A DNA stretch of 64,000 nt from Dipteronia dyeriana (taxonomy: Eukaryota; Streptophyta; Magnoliopsida; Sapindales; Sapindaceae): contig CM065303.1 of NCBI GenBank assembly GCA_032871835.1, forward strand, positions 20,462,001 through 20,526,000, given 5' to 3'. The notes under the pieces are model-generated. The model had not been told where the DNA came from. It worked only from the letters and a program-made list of their open reading frames with translations, and searched no databases. Below, in pieces: positions 45,408 to 56,903 of the stretch. The translations under genes were made by a program, and so were the position numbers. Each line of letters starts with the position of its first letter. Positions within the stretch are counted from its first letter, which is position 1.

Positions 45408-46415
45408 TTATGGTTGTCTTGCTTGTTGTTGAAGAGCTTTCCTTCTTTGTTGTTGAGCAAGACTTGATTGCTTCCTTGGTTGAGCTTGCATGATAGGTGT
45501 CTTCCCTTTATGAGCTTTTGGTTGAGGGAGGTTAACTTGAGGAGCCCTTGTAGGATGAGCTTGAGGTGGGCTTCTTGGTGCCACCTTCACTTGAGCACTA
45601 TTTGAACACTCTCCTAGATCAAGCTTCTTCCTAGGAGTTTGATGAGAAGATGACCCATTGAAGTTCATGCTTCTTACAAAAATGGTCTTGCTTGGAGTGG
45701 AGGACATCTTGTCATCTTCAAACCTAAGCCCCTTCTTGTCACTTGGCCTATTTCCAACATCCAGCATGTGGTCAAATTTCTTGCTGCTAGAGTTTATCTT
45801 GGCCAACAACTCTCTAGCATCTTCAAGCTCTTTCTTCAACCCTTCTTCACTCCTCTTAGATCTTTCCAACTCTTCATTTAGTTGGTCAACTTGAGTTGAG
45901 AGGTCTAGGTTTTCTTCTTTTAATCTCTTGATCTCATTCTTGTTCTTTAATCTTGAGCTCTCAAACTTAGCCATGTAGTCCTTGAGATCCATCCTATCCA
46001 CACTTCCATTTGTAGATTGTGATGAAGATCCATCATCACTTGAGTAGTTTTCCTCTTGACTATCATTCTCTTCTTCACTAGCATCTTTGCTAATAAAAGA
46101 GGATGTAAATGCTATAAAGTTAGCCATGAGTTCTTCATTATCCGAAGACTCATCTCCTTTATTAGAGTTATCACTTTCACTCCATGTGGCAGCCATCACT
46201 TTTCCCTTTTTCTTGTTCTTGTGATTTGCACATTCCCGAGCAAAGTGACCTATTCCACCACATTCATAGCATTGGACTCCTTTCTTCTCGGTCTTTTCTT
46301 GCCTAGGCTCAAACTTCTTGAAGGGAGCCTTTTTCTTCAAGTCTTGACCCTTGGATCCAAAGCCTTTCTTCTCGGACTTGTAGAATTTCTTGAACTTTCT
46401 CATTAGCAAGGCCAT
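45408..46415 (-). pseudogene. Copia element 2 gag, C-terminal half
   Basis: A 335-codon frame with KKFEPRQEKTEKKG, the zinc knuckle CYECGGIGHFAREC (CX2CX4HX4C intact), an acidic Ser-rich tract, a coiled coil (KRLKEENLDLSTQVDQLNEE) and a Gln-rich C terminus (QQRRKALQQQARQ). It is typical of SIRE-type gag. It joins the upstream gag through a frame change near 46405. Confidence 0.82.
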
Positions 46416-47184
46416 CTGTTCATCCGAGTCATCACCTTCCTCCTTCTCAATTTGGAGGCTTTTAAAGCAATATCTTTTTGCTTCTTTGATGGTGTGGGGT
46501 TAGGACATTTCCTAGATTCATAAGCTAGAAGCCTCCCAATCACTTCACTAGGCTTCATGTCCTTATACCCACTATTCTCTTCCAAAGCCGTCACCTTAGA
46601 CTCAAATATATCGGGTAGAGGTCTCATAATCTTCTGCTTGATCTTCCTATCCGAATAAGGATCACCAAGTTGATGACTTTGGTTCATATGTCCATCAACC
46701 TCACTTCAAAGTCGTTGAAGCACTCATTCTCATCCATCTTGAGCAATTCAAATTGCGTTTGGAGAACTTAAAGCTTCGATTCCTTAACCACCTCAGTTCC
46801 CTCATGTGCAACTTCTAGGATGTCCCATACTTTCTTAGCTATCCTAGTATTTTGAACCAACTTGTATTGGTTATCATCCATTGCACAAAGGATGACATGT
46901 ATTGCCTTCCTATTCCACTTTGAAGCCTCAAACTCTTGTGCATTCCACTGAGCCTTTGGTTTGAGTACATCATCTCCTCCATCTGCATGAGTCTTCATGG
47001 GTGGAGTGTAGCCATCTTCAACTGCCATCCATGCCTTGTCATGAATTTGGCATATGTACGACTCCATCTTGCCTTTCCAAGAGGCATAATTCAATCCGGT
47101 GAGAAGTGGAGGTCTAGTGCTGGAAGCTTCCTCATTGCCACCGTTTCCACTCATTGTGTTTATGAATGAATAATATGAATGCAA
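46403..47184 (-). pseudogene. Copia element 2 gag, N-terminal half
   Basis: The minus strand begins with ...TMSGNGGNEEASSTRPPLLT, then GLNYASWKGKMESYICQIHD and NRKAIHVILCAMDDNQYKLV, and KVWDILEVAHEGTEVVKESK, a DUF4219/UBN2-type gag. A break at about 46690-46768 removes the following helix. DIFESKVTALEEN and VIGRLLAYE then follow in a second frame (46687-46403). Confidence 0.82.
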
Positions 47185-47280
47185 GTGTATGAATGGTCAA
47201 CACAAACACACAAAATGCAACACACACCAAAATGAGCAAGGATCACCTATGTATGTCTAGGAACCTGCTCTGATACCAAT

Positions 47281-48876
47281 TGAAACAAATATTATGGTGT
47301 GCTTAAAAATAATCTAGAGGGGGGTTGAAAAGATTTTAAACAAATTTACCCAATTTTCGTTAAGGTCAAGATTACGAAAATCCCCTAGCTAGTTACAATA
47401 AAATCACAAACGTAAAAATACGGAAATATAAACGACACTTGAGATATACGTGGAACCCTCAAAATGGGAAAAACCATGGGCTGATGAGTGCGCTACACTA
47501 GAACCTTGAATCCACTAATGGCAAGGAATTACAACCTAATCCCGGTTTAATCCACCACCACTACCTAATCCTAGTATAAGTGAACCTAGTTCATCTTGCT
47601 TATGATTTAAGCTACCTACTCCCGAAAGCAACACAATTCTTACTTCTCAATGAAGAGATAAAGTGTCCTAAGTGAATATATGATGATATTCAATGAACAA
47701 ACAAGGCTAGGAAACCCTATATGCTTATCTAGGATAACGAGATGACAATTAATGCAATCCTAGATATCAAGTACTAAATGACATGTTCGAATAGCTTAGC
47801 TAAACATAGATCAATCAATCCTATAAAGCTATCACAATACAACACTCAATCATGTCATCACAACAATCTCTAATTTGTATCTAGAAATATTCTAAGAGAA
47901 TACAATCAATTAAAGAGATGGTTTAGCAAGCAAAAACACTTAACTTGTAAGAAGATAGTGAAGAGCTTACCAAACGAGATGTGATGAAACAACCCTATCC
48001 ATATATGCACTCTAGATGAACTTAGATGATGCAAGATGAAGATTTGATGCACATGGGAATGCTTTGAGTGATTAAAAATGAGTTCTTGGAAGTGTTTTTC
48101 CTTTGAAATGTGTTCTGAGAAAAATATATGATATTTTGAACTCTTACACGACCTTAAGACAGTGATATATATATATATATATATAAGATCCAAACAAAGT
48201 GCTATCGTTTTGGAAAAAACATTCCAGCTTCTTCATTGTGCGCTGGTGAGGTGCGCTGGTCGAGTAGCGCACCAGCAGCGCACTGCCTAAAAATTTCAAT
48301 AGGCGCTGGTCGAGTGGCGCATGTCAGTGGCGCAACACAAGTGCAAAACCACTGAAATGTTTACGCTGGTGGGACTGCACTAGTCGAGTAGCGCACCATC
48401 AGCGCACACCCACTTTTTGCCACTTTGCGCGGGTGCAGCAGCGTAACCCAGTGGCGCACCACTAGTGACAGTCCACTGTGAATGTTGCTCTGGTGAGGTG
48501 CGCTGGTCGAGTAGCGCCACCGGCGCAATTCCTACTTCAACACTTAAACAACCATACAAGCAACAAGTATAATAGTGATGAAAATGCATCCTATTTTAAT
48601 GCCTAGCATGACATAAAAATTTCATAGCAAGATGCAAATAGGTCAACAAGAGTCATTTAAACTAAAACGCACACAAGAAAACACTCAACACATATGATCA
48701 AGAGTTATGTATGAATATGTGAGTATGTGCAACTATCTCTTCAAAGTAAGTAAGCACTAAAATTTTACCTTTGGTGCTTCTTCTCTTGAGATCTTGAGAG
48801 CCTAAGCTACCCTTACATGAACCCCAACAATGTGGTTGTTCACGAAATAAGCCAATCAACAAATGAGGACTTTTCA
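47281..48876 (-). repeat. 5' LTR of copia element 2
   Basis: On the plus strand it runs from TGAAACAAATATTATGG, just after the inverted primer-binding site, to GGACTTTTCA. It contains AACCCCCCTCTAGATTA-like text near the inner end on the minus strand, as SIRE elements do, (AT)n at 48164-48184, and the GCGCTGGT hairpin array at 48240-48525. Confidence 0.82.
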
Positions 48877-49430
48877 GCCACGTCATAAAAGTCAATATGG
48901 GAAGATTAACCCAAGCAATTAATAGATGATCTCAAGGTCAAGTCAAGATTACCCAAGATGGCCGGGGAAGCTAACCGATTGGGTACAAATAACCTGGTCG
49001 GAAAAATAGCCGATCGGGTAGACATGACTTGGTCGGGACCATCCGATCCGGACAAAAGAAGTTTGGTCGGGATTAGACAATTTGTCAATTGAACAACGCG
49101 TGAGACATATATACATCAATACATACAACGACACATAGAGAGCATCACTTAGAAAATATACAAGAAAGAGAGAGATATGCCAAAAAGGAGAGATTGAGTG
49201 TGTAATCGTTTTATCATAGTGATTTCTTCTTACCGTCATCGGCAACAGTGGATGTTTCCTCACCTTGGGGTTTTACCACGTAAATTCATGTATGCATGTT
49301 TTCTTCTCTTTTTTCTATTTTCTCCATAACATCTTCAACAATCTACAAAAACCCATTAGACGCATGATCAATCCTATATGATCCAAAAATCATCGTCAAC
49401 AATTCATAATTTAACACTCCCATATTTAAT
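48877..49430. repeat. LTR-like fragment next to copia element 2
   Basis: AACCGATTGGGTACAAATAA...GCCGATCGGGTAGAC...TTGGTCGGGA (48970-49080) shows short repeated GGTCGG words. The part from 49220 (CAACAGTGGATGTTTCCTCACCTTGGGGTTTTACCACGTAAA) resembles the end of a copia LTR and recalls GTGGATGTTTCCTCTTCGGAGGTTTACCAC in the solo LTR at about 63106-63135. Boundaries were not found. Confidence 0.45.
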
Positions 49431-49703
49431 TATAACAATGTTTATTCCAAAAATTTTACCGTTGGAAAGTTCTCGTTGCTGTCTTTCAAATGACCAGTAT
49501 TAATATACATATTTTATTTTTTTAATTCACTTATTAATTGTACATTAATTAGTTAGTATTGTATAAATATTTAATGGGAAAATATTCTTTAATGATACTT
49601 TGTTAGTGTAGAATTTGGTGCTATGGGTTGGAGTGGAAAAAATTTAAGATTCCCTTTAAACACCTAATTGGTGTAAAATTTGGTGTTAGAGTTGGAGATG
49701 CTC
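49431..49703. mobile_element. Right piece of the split Tourist-like MITE
   Basis: Ends TAATTGGTGTAAAATTTGGTGTTAGAGTTGGAGATGCTC before TTA (49704-49706), the inverse of the left end at 42573. The inner text (TTGGTGCTATGGGTTGGAG, 49617-49635) may mark a second element end. Confidence 0.55.
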
Positions 49704-49706
49704 TTA

Positions 49707-50067
49707 TATCTTATCTTTGATTTGAAAAGAGATCATTTTTAGATAAGAAGACAATATGAGGTTGTACATGTGTATGCTTCACTCTCAATATATAGTTAAA
49801 AAATGATTATAAAAAAAAAGATTTTCCCACTATATTTTTTTTTGAAGTATTATAAGAACTATTACAATAAGATAGTCGGGTCAGAACCTATCGAGATCAA
49901 CAATATATGTGCAATCTGGATATCTACTCTCACAATCTGGAAAGAAAACTTCCTGCACATATTTGTAAAATACGCATCATGGGATTTGAACCTCTAATCA
50001 CTTATATGGAAGGGAGACTCACTACCAGCTCTGTTAAGAGGTGATGTGCCACTAATTTCGCACTAAT
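49707..50067. other. AT-rich intergenic sequence
   Basis: No gene or repeat recognised. Confidence 0.4.
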
Positions 50068-50640
50068 CACTACAAAAAAGTGCATTAGTGATAAAATCTT
50101 TAATAGCAATCATATATTTATTGCTAGAAAGAACTTTTAGTGAGGAGAATCAAATTTCGTTACCAAAGTACTGCAACGACAATATCTGTAACAACAATCA
50201 AATATTTGTCGCTACAGAGCATGTTCAGTGAGGAAACAAAAATTTCGTTACTAGAGAAAGCTGTTCCGGCAACAACAACTTTCATTGTTAGAACATATTT
50301 ATATCGATGATATATTTTACGTTGTTGATATGTATATTTATAGTGACGTTAAATTGTTCGTTGCAACAACGTGTGTTCTAGCCACGATATCTTGTTTCTG
50401 TTGTTAAAGATATATTCTAGTGACAAATATAATTCGTCACTTCAGGTTTTAATTATAATTTTAAAATGAACACTACAACAAAATTGAGATATAGGAACGA
50501 AAAAATTCATAATTAATTTTTTGTAGAAGTTTTTTATACTAAGAGACATATTAATAATTCAATTACTGTATAAATTAGTAATTCGAATCTTACATTGTTC
50601 ATTAAATCACAAGATGTAGAGAAATATCTTCCCTGTAGTG
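50068..50640. mobile_element. CACTA-like remnant
   Basis: Left end CACTACAAAAAAGTGCATTAG with internal words of the type AGTGA(G/C)GA and TTCGTTAC repeated in both orientations. A CCCTGTAGTG end is at 50631-50640, and another CACTACAACAAAATTGAG at 50471. The flanking triplets do not match (AAT against AGT), so this may be one damaged element or two partial ones. Confidence 0.45.
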
Positions 50641-51463
50641 AGTGCGACATTCCGAATCATTCTTATTACAATTGTTGTCACTAGTCTCCGATAGACCCCT
50701 AATTTGACTATATACAATTTTTAAAAATATAATTTTATTAAATGCTCTATTTAACATTTTTTAATATATGTCTATCGTAGAAATTAAAATTTTGAATAGT
50801 GAAATGAATTTACATTTATCTAACAAGTTTTTTTTTAATTTTATAATTAAATTTTGAATTAAAATAATCAATAAAAAATTAACAACTCATGTAGGTTACA
50901 TAAATACATTGTGCAATTGTTAACAAATCAAATATTGTAGTTAGGCAATAAAAGTTTACCATTTGACTAGAGATTGAAAGTTCAATTACTCGTAATGATA
51001 ATCAACCCTCATTATTATCATGTGAGGGGTTTGGAGTATGTGTAGGGATAGATTGGGCAGTGACCTGTGTTGAGTATGGGCAGTGACCTGTGTTGGGTAT
51101 GGCTCATATTCCCAAAGGTTACCAAATGAGATTCAACCAAAGCGGAGACTTGCTAGAGACATGGGAATCATTCGGAAGTAGGAGAACATGTTTGAGGGAA
51201 GCTTGAAGTCCAAAGAAGAATTGAAAAAACGAATTTCGGATGGAACTGCGATGTGGACTGCTGTGCGGACAAGGCACATAGACCTTGGTATAGGGAGCGG
51301 CCAATTCCAGTGAGCATCATGCAGTGTAGACCATGGCAGAGGCAAAAGAAACCAATTACAGTATTTTAAACGGTGGACTTTAGTGGCTTTCTACTGTGTA
51401 GTGTACGGGTTGCAAACCATGACCCGAACCATGGTAACGGTGAATTTTTCCCGGATCAGGAAT
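50641..51463. other. Intergenic sequence with a possible gene remnant
   Basis: A 24-bp tandem duplication (GGGCAGTGACCTGTGTTGRGTAT) lies at 51055-51102. On the minus strand 51345-51135 reads as a smooth protein-like frame (WNWPLPIPRSMCLVRTAVHI, DFKLPSNMFSYFRMIPMSLA). I do not recognise it; it may be a fragment of a nuclear gene. No other feature seen. Confidence 0.3.
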
Positions 51464-52040
51464 GTTATGTTAAAAACAGGAAAGGTTTTCTTTTGGAAGT
51501 TCTTGTGCTTATCGAAAATGGAAAAAGAGTTTGTCTTTATAGTGAATAGGAAAGTCCTGTACTTGAAGGAAAATGACTTCTCATTAACAGGAAGACTCGT
51601 CATAAATAGGAAATAGTACTTATGTGGAACAAGTAATTCTTTGCATGTATAGGAGTAGGATTTTTTTTATCTTAAACTCCCAAAAATTCATATAAATAGA
51701 CCATAATAACTAGGCTATTGATGTGGAGCAAAATAGTAAATATTAGAGAGATCTCAAAAGAGCATTAGGTGTAATTGGGTTTGAGGTATTTTAGAGAGAG
51801 AATCCTAAGTGTGTGGTTGTAACAATTAGCTACATATTAGAACTTTCTCTTGTCGCCCTAACAACCGTGATTTTTTCCCTATTTGGGTTTCCACATAAAA
51901 ATCTTACGCTTGTGTGTTGGTTTCATGCTTGTTTCTTTCATCTTATTTATTTATTTCTTCATTAATATTGTTGTTTGTTTGTGCTTTCCAGCAACACTTC
52001 CACGTTCATAGTATTCAGGATTGAGTACTTGAATCTAACA
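51464..52040 (+). repeat. 5' LTR of copia element 3 (left limit uncertain)
   Basis: Ends in CTAACA at 52040, directly before a primer-binding site. TATAAATAGA at about 51691 and AAGAGCATTAGGTGTAATTGG...GTGTGTGGTTGTAAC fit the U3-R junction. TGTTATGTTAAAAAC at 51464 would give TGTTA...TAACA ends and about 577 bp, but no partner LTR is available to confirm. Confidence 0.45.
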
Positions 52041-52056
52041 ATTGGTATCAGAGCCT
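52041..52056 (+). promoter_or_regulatory. Primer-binding site of copia element 3
   Basis: ATTGGTATCAGAGCCT lies directly after the LTR. TGGTATCAGAGC complements the 3' end of plant initiator tRNA-Met, the usual copia primer. Confidence 0.8.
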
Positions 52057-52084
52057 AGGTTTCCTGTTGCAATTCAACAAACTT

Positions 52085-52906
52085 ATGCCTGGAATGAAGT
52101 TTGAGATGGAGAAATTTGATGGGAAGATCAACTTTGGCTTGTGGAAAGTTCTAGTCAAAGATATGTTAATCCAACTAGGATTACGCAAGGCGTTGAAGGG
52201 CAAATCAACCACTGAAAACCCTAAAGACTCTAGAGATTCTAGTAAAGAAACGACTGTTACTAGTCTTGAAAAATCTGTGATGAGTGATGATTGGGATGAT
52301 TTGGACAAGAGGGTTGGAAGTACGATAAGATTGTGTTTGACCAAGAATGTTCTTGAAAATATTCATGGAACATATTCAACGAAAGAACTTTGGGAGAGGC
52401 TTGAAGAATTGTATCAAGCAAAGACTGTCTGCAACTGGTTATACCTAAAAGAGTAGTTTCACATGCAGCAGATAACTGAATGTATGATTTTTTCCGATCA
52501 TCTGGGAGTGCTCAATGGAATTATTTAAGAATTAGAGACAATTTGAGTCAAGATTGATGAAGAAGACAATGTATTAAGACTCATCTGGTCACTTCTACCG
52601 TCATATACTCATATGAAGCCAATTTTAATGCATGGGAGTCCAACCATATGTTTTAGAGATATGGTGAACAAACTAATCTCTGAAGAACGAAGGCTAAAGA
52701 GTGAAGGTAAATCTTCTGATAACTCTGCTCTTTTGGTTGACAGGAAGAAAAAAGTCTCCAAAAATAAAGTCACTTGCTGGGAGTGTGGACAGTCTGGACA
52801 TGTTAGGAAGGATTGTCAAAATAAGAAGACAAGTGCGGCCAAGGGCTCTAAAGAGGGGGATCCGGTAATCGCCTCATTTGAGTTTGACTACAGCGATGAC
52901 TTTTAA
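52085..52906 (+). pseudogene. Copia element 3 gag (plus strand, pol lost)
   Basis: Reads MPGMKFEMEKFDGKINFGLW, then IRLCLTKNVLENIHGTYSTK and ELWERLEELYQAKT up to TAG at 52454. It continues in pieces with LPSYTHMKPI and the zinc knuckle CWECGQSGHVRKDC (intact CX2CX4HX4C, about 52775-52816). It is Tork-type gag. After a short protease-like start (IADSRSTIVHEHWLGGDARC, about 52967) the element is cut by an LTR at 53039. Confidence 0.8.
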
Positions 52907-53038
52907 AGTGGCCTAAACATCCTCTAGGCATGATCGCTAGTTGCCATGAAAAGTAAGTATTGCTGATAGCCGGTCCACAATTGTGCATGAACATTGGTTA
53001 GGAGGTGATGCAAGATGTGTATTGGACAAGGATATCGA

Positions 53039-54098
53039 TGTTAGGATTATGCTCAAGAGCAAGAGTGTAACAATGTATTTGACAATCTTTTCATATTAAT
53101 AAAGTGATTTATAGTTTAACAAATCTTATAACATTTATAGTTTAATTATTATAATTGTTAAAAGTAAATAACAATAAGGTCAAAAGACTATGAGAAAAGA
53201 AGAATTATTCGTATATCTGGATATGTATGAGGTAGACACAAATCTTTAGTTAGTCTTGAACAATATTCACAACTTAAGATAAATGTTTGACACATTTACC
53301 TTGTTAAAGTTGTAGATTCATTTGCTCGCATTTGACTGGGATCCAATGTGTTATGATGAGTCTAAAATCATCAAAACGTGGTGTCTTTGGGCAAAAGAAT
53401 CTAGTGCACTAGGTGTATTGAACAGGATCAAAGTGAAATACTTTGTCCAGAACGTCAATGGATAAAAATTTTCACTTGAGGAAAATCAGAGAGTCTATCT
53501 CAATCCTTAGATAAATGATGGACTTATAGTTACAAATGTTATCTTTTGAGCTATCAATGAGTACGATTATATAACATAGTCTATCATCGATAGTTTGCCG
53601 GTATACATTTGTTAACCGATAGAGGACTTCATTTATAGATATGGACATCGTGACTCAATTTATTAAATGTGAATTGAATATCATCATATGAATAGTTTGA
53701 GGTATTGGAAATTAAATCTTAATGTTAAGTTTTCAATAGTGTCAATGTCTATTGAAATATGGCTTTTGGACAAGTCAAAATATCCAAGTTCAAAATGTGG
53801 TCATATGAGTAAATATGATAACTAAAAGAGCTATAGGCAGTCTATGAACTCTTGGTGATTACTGGTATTCTTCACGAGGATATACTATCTCCAATAAGGT
53901 TCTCTAGAGTACGAATGAGGAACATTTACTTATTCCATCTTTATTTACGAGTTCAATTTTAGTTTTTTAGTGGAATGAACTAAAATTAATAGATCGAACC
54001 TAAGTAAATCATTTGTTGAATGTGATTAGGATATGTCTATTGGAGTTTAAATTCAGATAGCCCGTCAAGATTTCCAATCCATACAAACTTGCATGGAT
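53039..54098 (+). repeat. Truncated LTR in plus orientation, inverted partner of 55355-56391
   Basis: Starts TGTTAGGATTATGCTC and stops at ...CAAACTTGCATGGAT, where the neighbouring minus-strand LTR begins (TGTAGGGAAAATAC at 54099). It matches the first about 1.05 kb of that LTR in inverted orientation (TCATATTAATAAAGTGATTT, TCTAGTGCACTAGG). Its right part is missing. Confidence 0.7.
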
Positions 54099-54209
54099 TG
54101 TAGGGAAAATACGCACAACAGAAGCGTGAAAATTTATAAAACTAGGGTTTCGGTATAAATAAAAAATTTTCACTTTTAAGTAACAAGAACCTTAACCCTA
54201 TATCAGTTG

Positions 54210-54242
<33 letters not shown>

Positions 54243-54741
54243 AAATATCATACCTTTTTCTCGTGATGATTAAACAAGAGCCGAATTGAATCTGCAAGTT
54301 CTTCCAATCCAATCACAAACGTGAATCACATAAGAGTGTGGGCTCCATTGTATACCTCACGATGGAAACAAACAAAATCTTTTTCTTTGTTAGTTATAAT
54401 TATCCTCCAAGAGAAAAATACAAGAACGTCCGGTCACTTGTGAATTATCAAACTAATTGATTGAAACTTGCGTGAACCTGATTTGATTTTGTACACAAAA
54501 CCCTTTTGATGTAAAGGATACTAGCGTACTATCAAAAACAAAAATGTTCTTTTTTTCTATTTTCTCCCTTGCCGAATTCTACATCCTATATCTATGAGTT
54601 GATCGAATTTTGTCTAGAGAAAAAACTAAAATTTTCTCCCTCAAAATTCTCTCTTGCTCGGCCGAATTCTCTCTTGAGAATTACCTAGTCTTGGCCGAAA
54701 TTCAATCATAGAAAACCTTAGGGCTGGCTGAATTCTTCAAG

Positions 54742-54783
<42 letters not shown>

Positions 54784-56391
54784 CACAAATCCACTCCTAA
54801 GAAGGATTTACTTGGTTGACAAGAATTCTTTTCTTATGTAGATTTACTTGGTAGTTAAGAATCATTTTCAAAGAAGAATTCTACTTTATTCCAAGACTCC
54901 TAATCCAACTCATTAGAGTATTTGTAACCATATTAAAGACTTCTTAATTTGATTAGATAAATAATTTATTTTATTTATCTACTTACCAAATATAGTCTTT
55001 AATATTAAATATATTATCAACAATAGTATAATTTTAGGAGACCATCTCCTACTATGGAAAACGATTTTGACTTTTAATTAAATAATTAATTATTCAACAA
55101 ATTAATTAATTTCCATTTAATTAAACAATAAATTAAAATTAATATTTTTAACCTATTTTAAATAGCCTTGCCACCTAACACACATATATATAGGCCAATA
55201 TATATATATATATTTTTAATTTTATTAAATCCATTAGACCTTAATAAAAAGTCCACATGTGAACTATACCTATTCTTACAAAAAGAAACAAGTTCACAAG
55301 CTTTAATACAATTCCAGATGGACCCTAAATTGGTCCGGTAGAATATATCAAGTGATCCATGCAAGTTCGTGTGGATTGGGGATCTTGGAGGGCTATCTAA
55401 ATTTAAGCTCAAATAGACACAACCCAATCAAAATCAACAAATGATTCACTTAGGTCCGATCTATTAATTTTAGTTCATTATACTAAAGAACTAAAATTGA
55501 ACTTTTAAATAAAGATAGAATAAGTTGATGTTACTCATTTATACCATAGACAACCTTATTAGAGAAAGTGCTTCCTCGTGAAGAATACCAGTAATCGCCA
55601 AGAGATCATAGACCGCCTATAGCTCTCCAAGCCATGTTTTGAACTTGGATATTTTGACTTGTCTATAAGCCATGTTTCAATAGACACTATTGAAAACTTA
55701 ACGTTAAGATTTAATATCCAGTACCTCAAAACATCCATATAACGATATTCTACTCTCATTTAATAAATGGAGCCACGATGTCCATATTTATAAATGAATT
55801 CCTCTATCGATTAACAAATGAATACCACCAAACTATCGAGGATAGACTATGCTATATAATCGTACTCATTGATAGCTGAAATGATAATACTTGCAACCAT
55901 AAGTCCGTCATTTATCTCAGGATTGAGATAGACTCTCCGATTGTCTTCCAATGAAAAACTTTTATCTATTGACGGTTCTAGATAAAGTATTTCATTGTGA
56001 TCCTATTCAATGCGCCCAGTGCACTAGATTCTTTTGCCCAAAGACACCACACTTTGATGATTTTAGACTCATCATAAGACATTTGATCCCACTCAAATGC
56101 TAGCAAAAGAATCTACAACTTTGACAAGATAAATGCGCCTAACCTTTTATCTTAAGTTGTGAATATTATTCAAGACTAACTATAAAATTATGTCTACCTC
56201 ATACATATCTAGTTGCATGAACAATTCTTCTTTTATCATAGTCTTTTGACCTTATGATTATTTACTTTTGACAATTATAATAATTTAAACTATAAATGCT
56301 ATAAGATTTGTTAAACTAGAAATCACTTTATTAATATGAAAAGATTGTCAAATACATTATTATACTCTTGCTATCGTGCATAATCCAAACA
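54099..56391 (-). repeat. 3' LTR of copia element 4 (2293 bp)
   Basis: On the minus strand it begins TGTTTGGATTATGCACGATA after the polypurine tract GAAAGTGGGAGAT and ends GCGTATTTTCCCTACA. Long (TA)n runs lie at 54749-54778 and 54209-54236. The leader part (about 54540-54720 on the minus strand) has repeated TTCGGCC(A/G)AG words. The 5' LTR is not in the window. Confidence 0.7.
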
Positions 56392-56405
56392 ATCTCCCAC
56401 TTTCT

Positions 56406-56880
56406 CTATAGCAAATATGTCATATCTCTTATCCCCGTGTTCTCTTGATGCCCATAAAAACTCTTTTGTGTAAGAGCCTTTGTAAAGGGATCCGCTAGAT
56501 TATCGGCTGACGCGATCTTGGTAATCGTCACATCACCCCTATGCATAATTTTCCTCAAAAGGTGATACTTTCTTTCAATGTGTTTCCCTCTCTTATGACT
56601 TCTTGGTTCTCTCGAATTAGCCACTGCTCCACTATTGTCACAATAGATAGTGATATGCTTATTCGTATCAGGAACCACTTCCAAGTCAATCAAGAATTGG
56701 CAGAGCTAGACAACCACTTTAGCAGCCTCGCATAAGGGAACATACTCAGCTTCCATGGTAGAATCGGCAATACAAGATTGCTTGATACTCCTCCATATGA
56801 CTGCCCCTCCTCCAATAGTAAACACAGATCTTGATGTTGATCTCCTAGAGTCAGAATCTGACTGAAAATAAGAACCTATA
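56406..56880 (-). pseudogene. Copia element 4 RNase H
   Basis: The minus strand gives ...SDSRRSTSRSVFTIGGGAVI (about 56850), EAEYVPLCEAAK (about 56740, after a mutated start), then VVPDTNKHITIYCDNSGAVA, SHKRGKHIERKYHLLRKIMH and ASADNLADPFTKALTQKSFY, the typical C-terminal part. One stop (TAG, about 56708) splits it. Confidence 0.82.
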
Positions 56881-56903
56881 TACATAACAAGAGTTAAATC
56901 ACC

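Larger units (their letters stand above)
42616..48876 (-). mobile_element. Ty1/copia element 2 (SIRE/Maximus-like), reduced to gag and protease
   Basis: Right LTR 47281-48876 (1596 bp), left LTR 42616-43952 (about 240 bp shorter at its outer end). The minus-strand primer-binding site TGGTATCAGAGCAGG lies at 47279-47265, and the polypurine tract AAAGGGGGAGAT at 43963-43952. The internal part holds only gag, zinc knuckles and a protease start; integrase, RT and RNase H are missing. The lineage is inferred from the two-knuckle gag and the YLDSGCSRNMTG protease motif. Confidence 0.82.

Noticed and set aside
54199..54240. (TA)n runs at 54209-54236, 54749-54778 and 48164-48184
   Set aside because: Ordinary microsatellites inside LTRs; no further meaning read into them.
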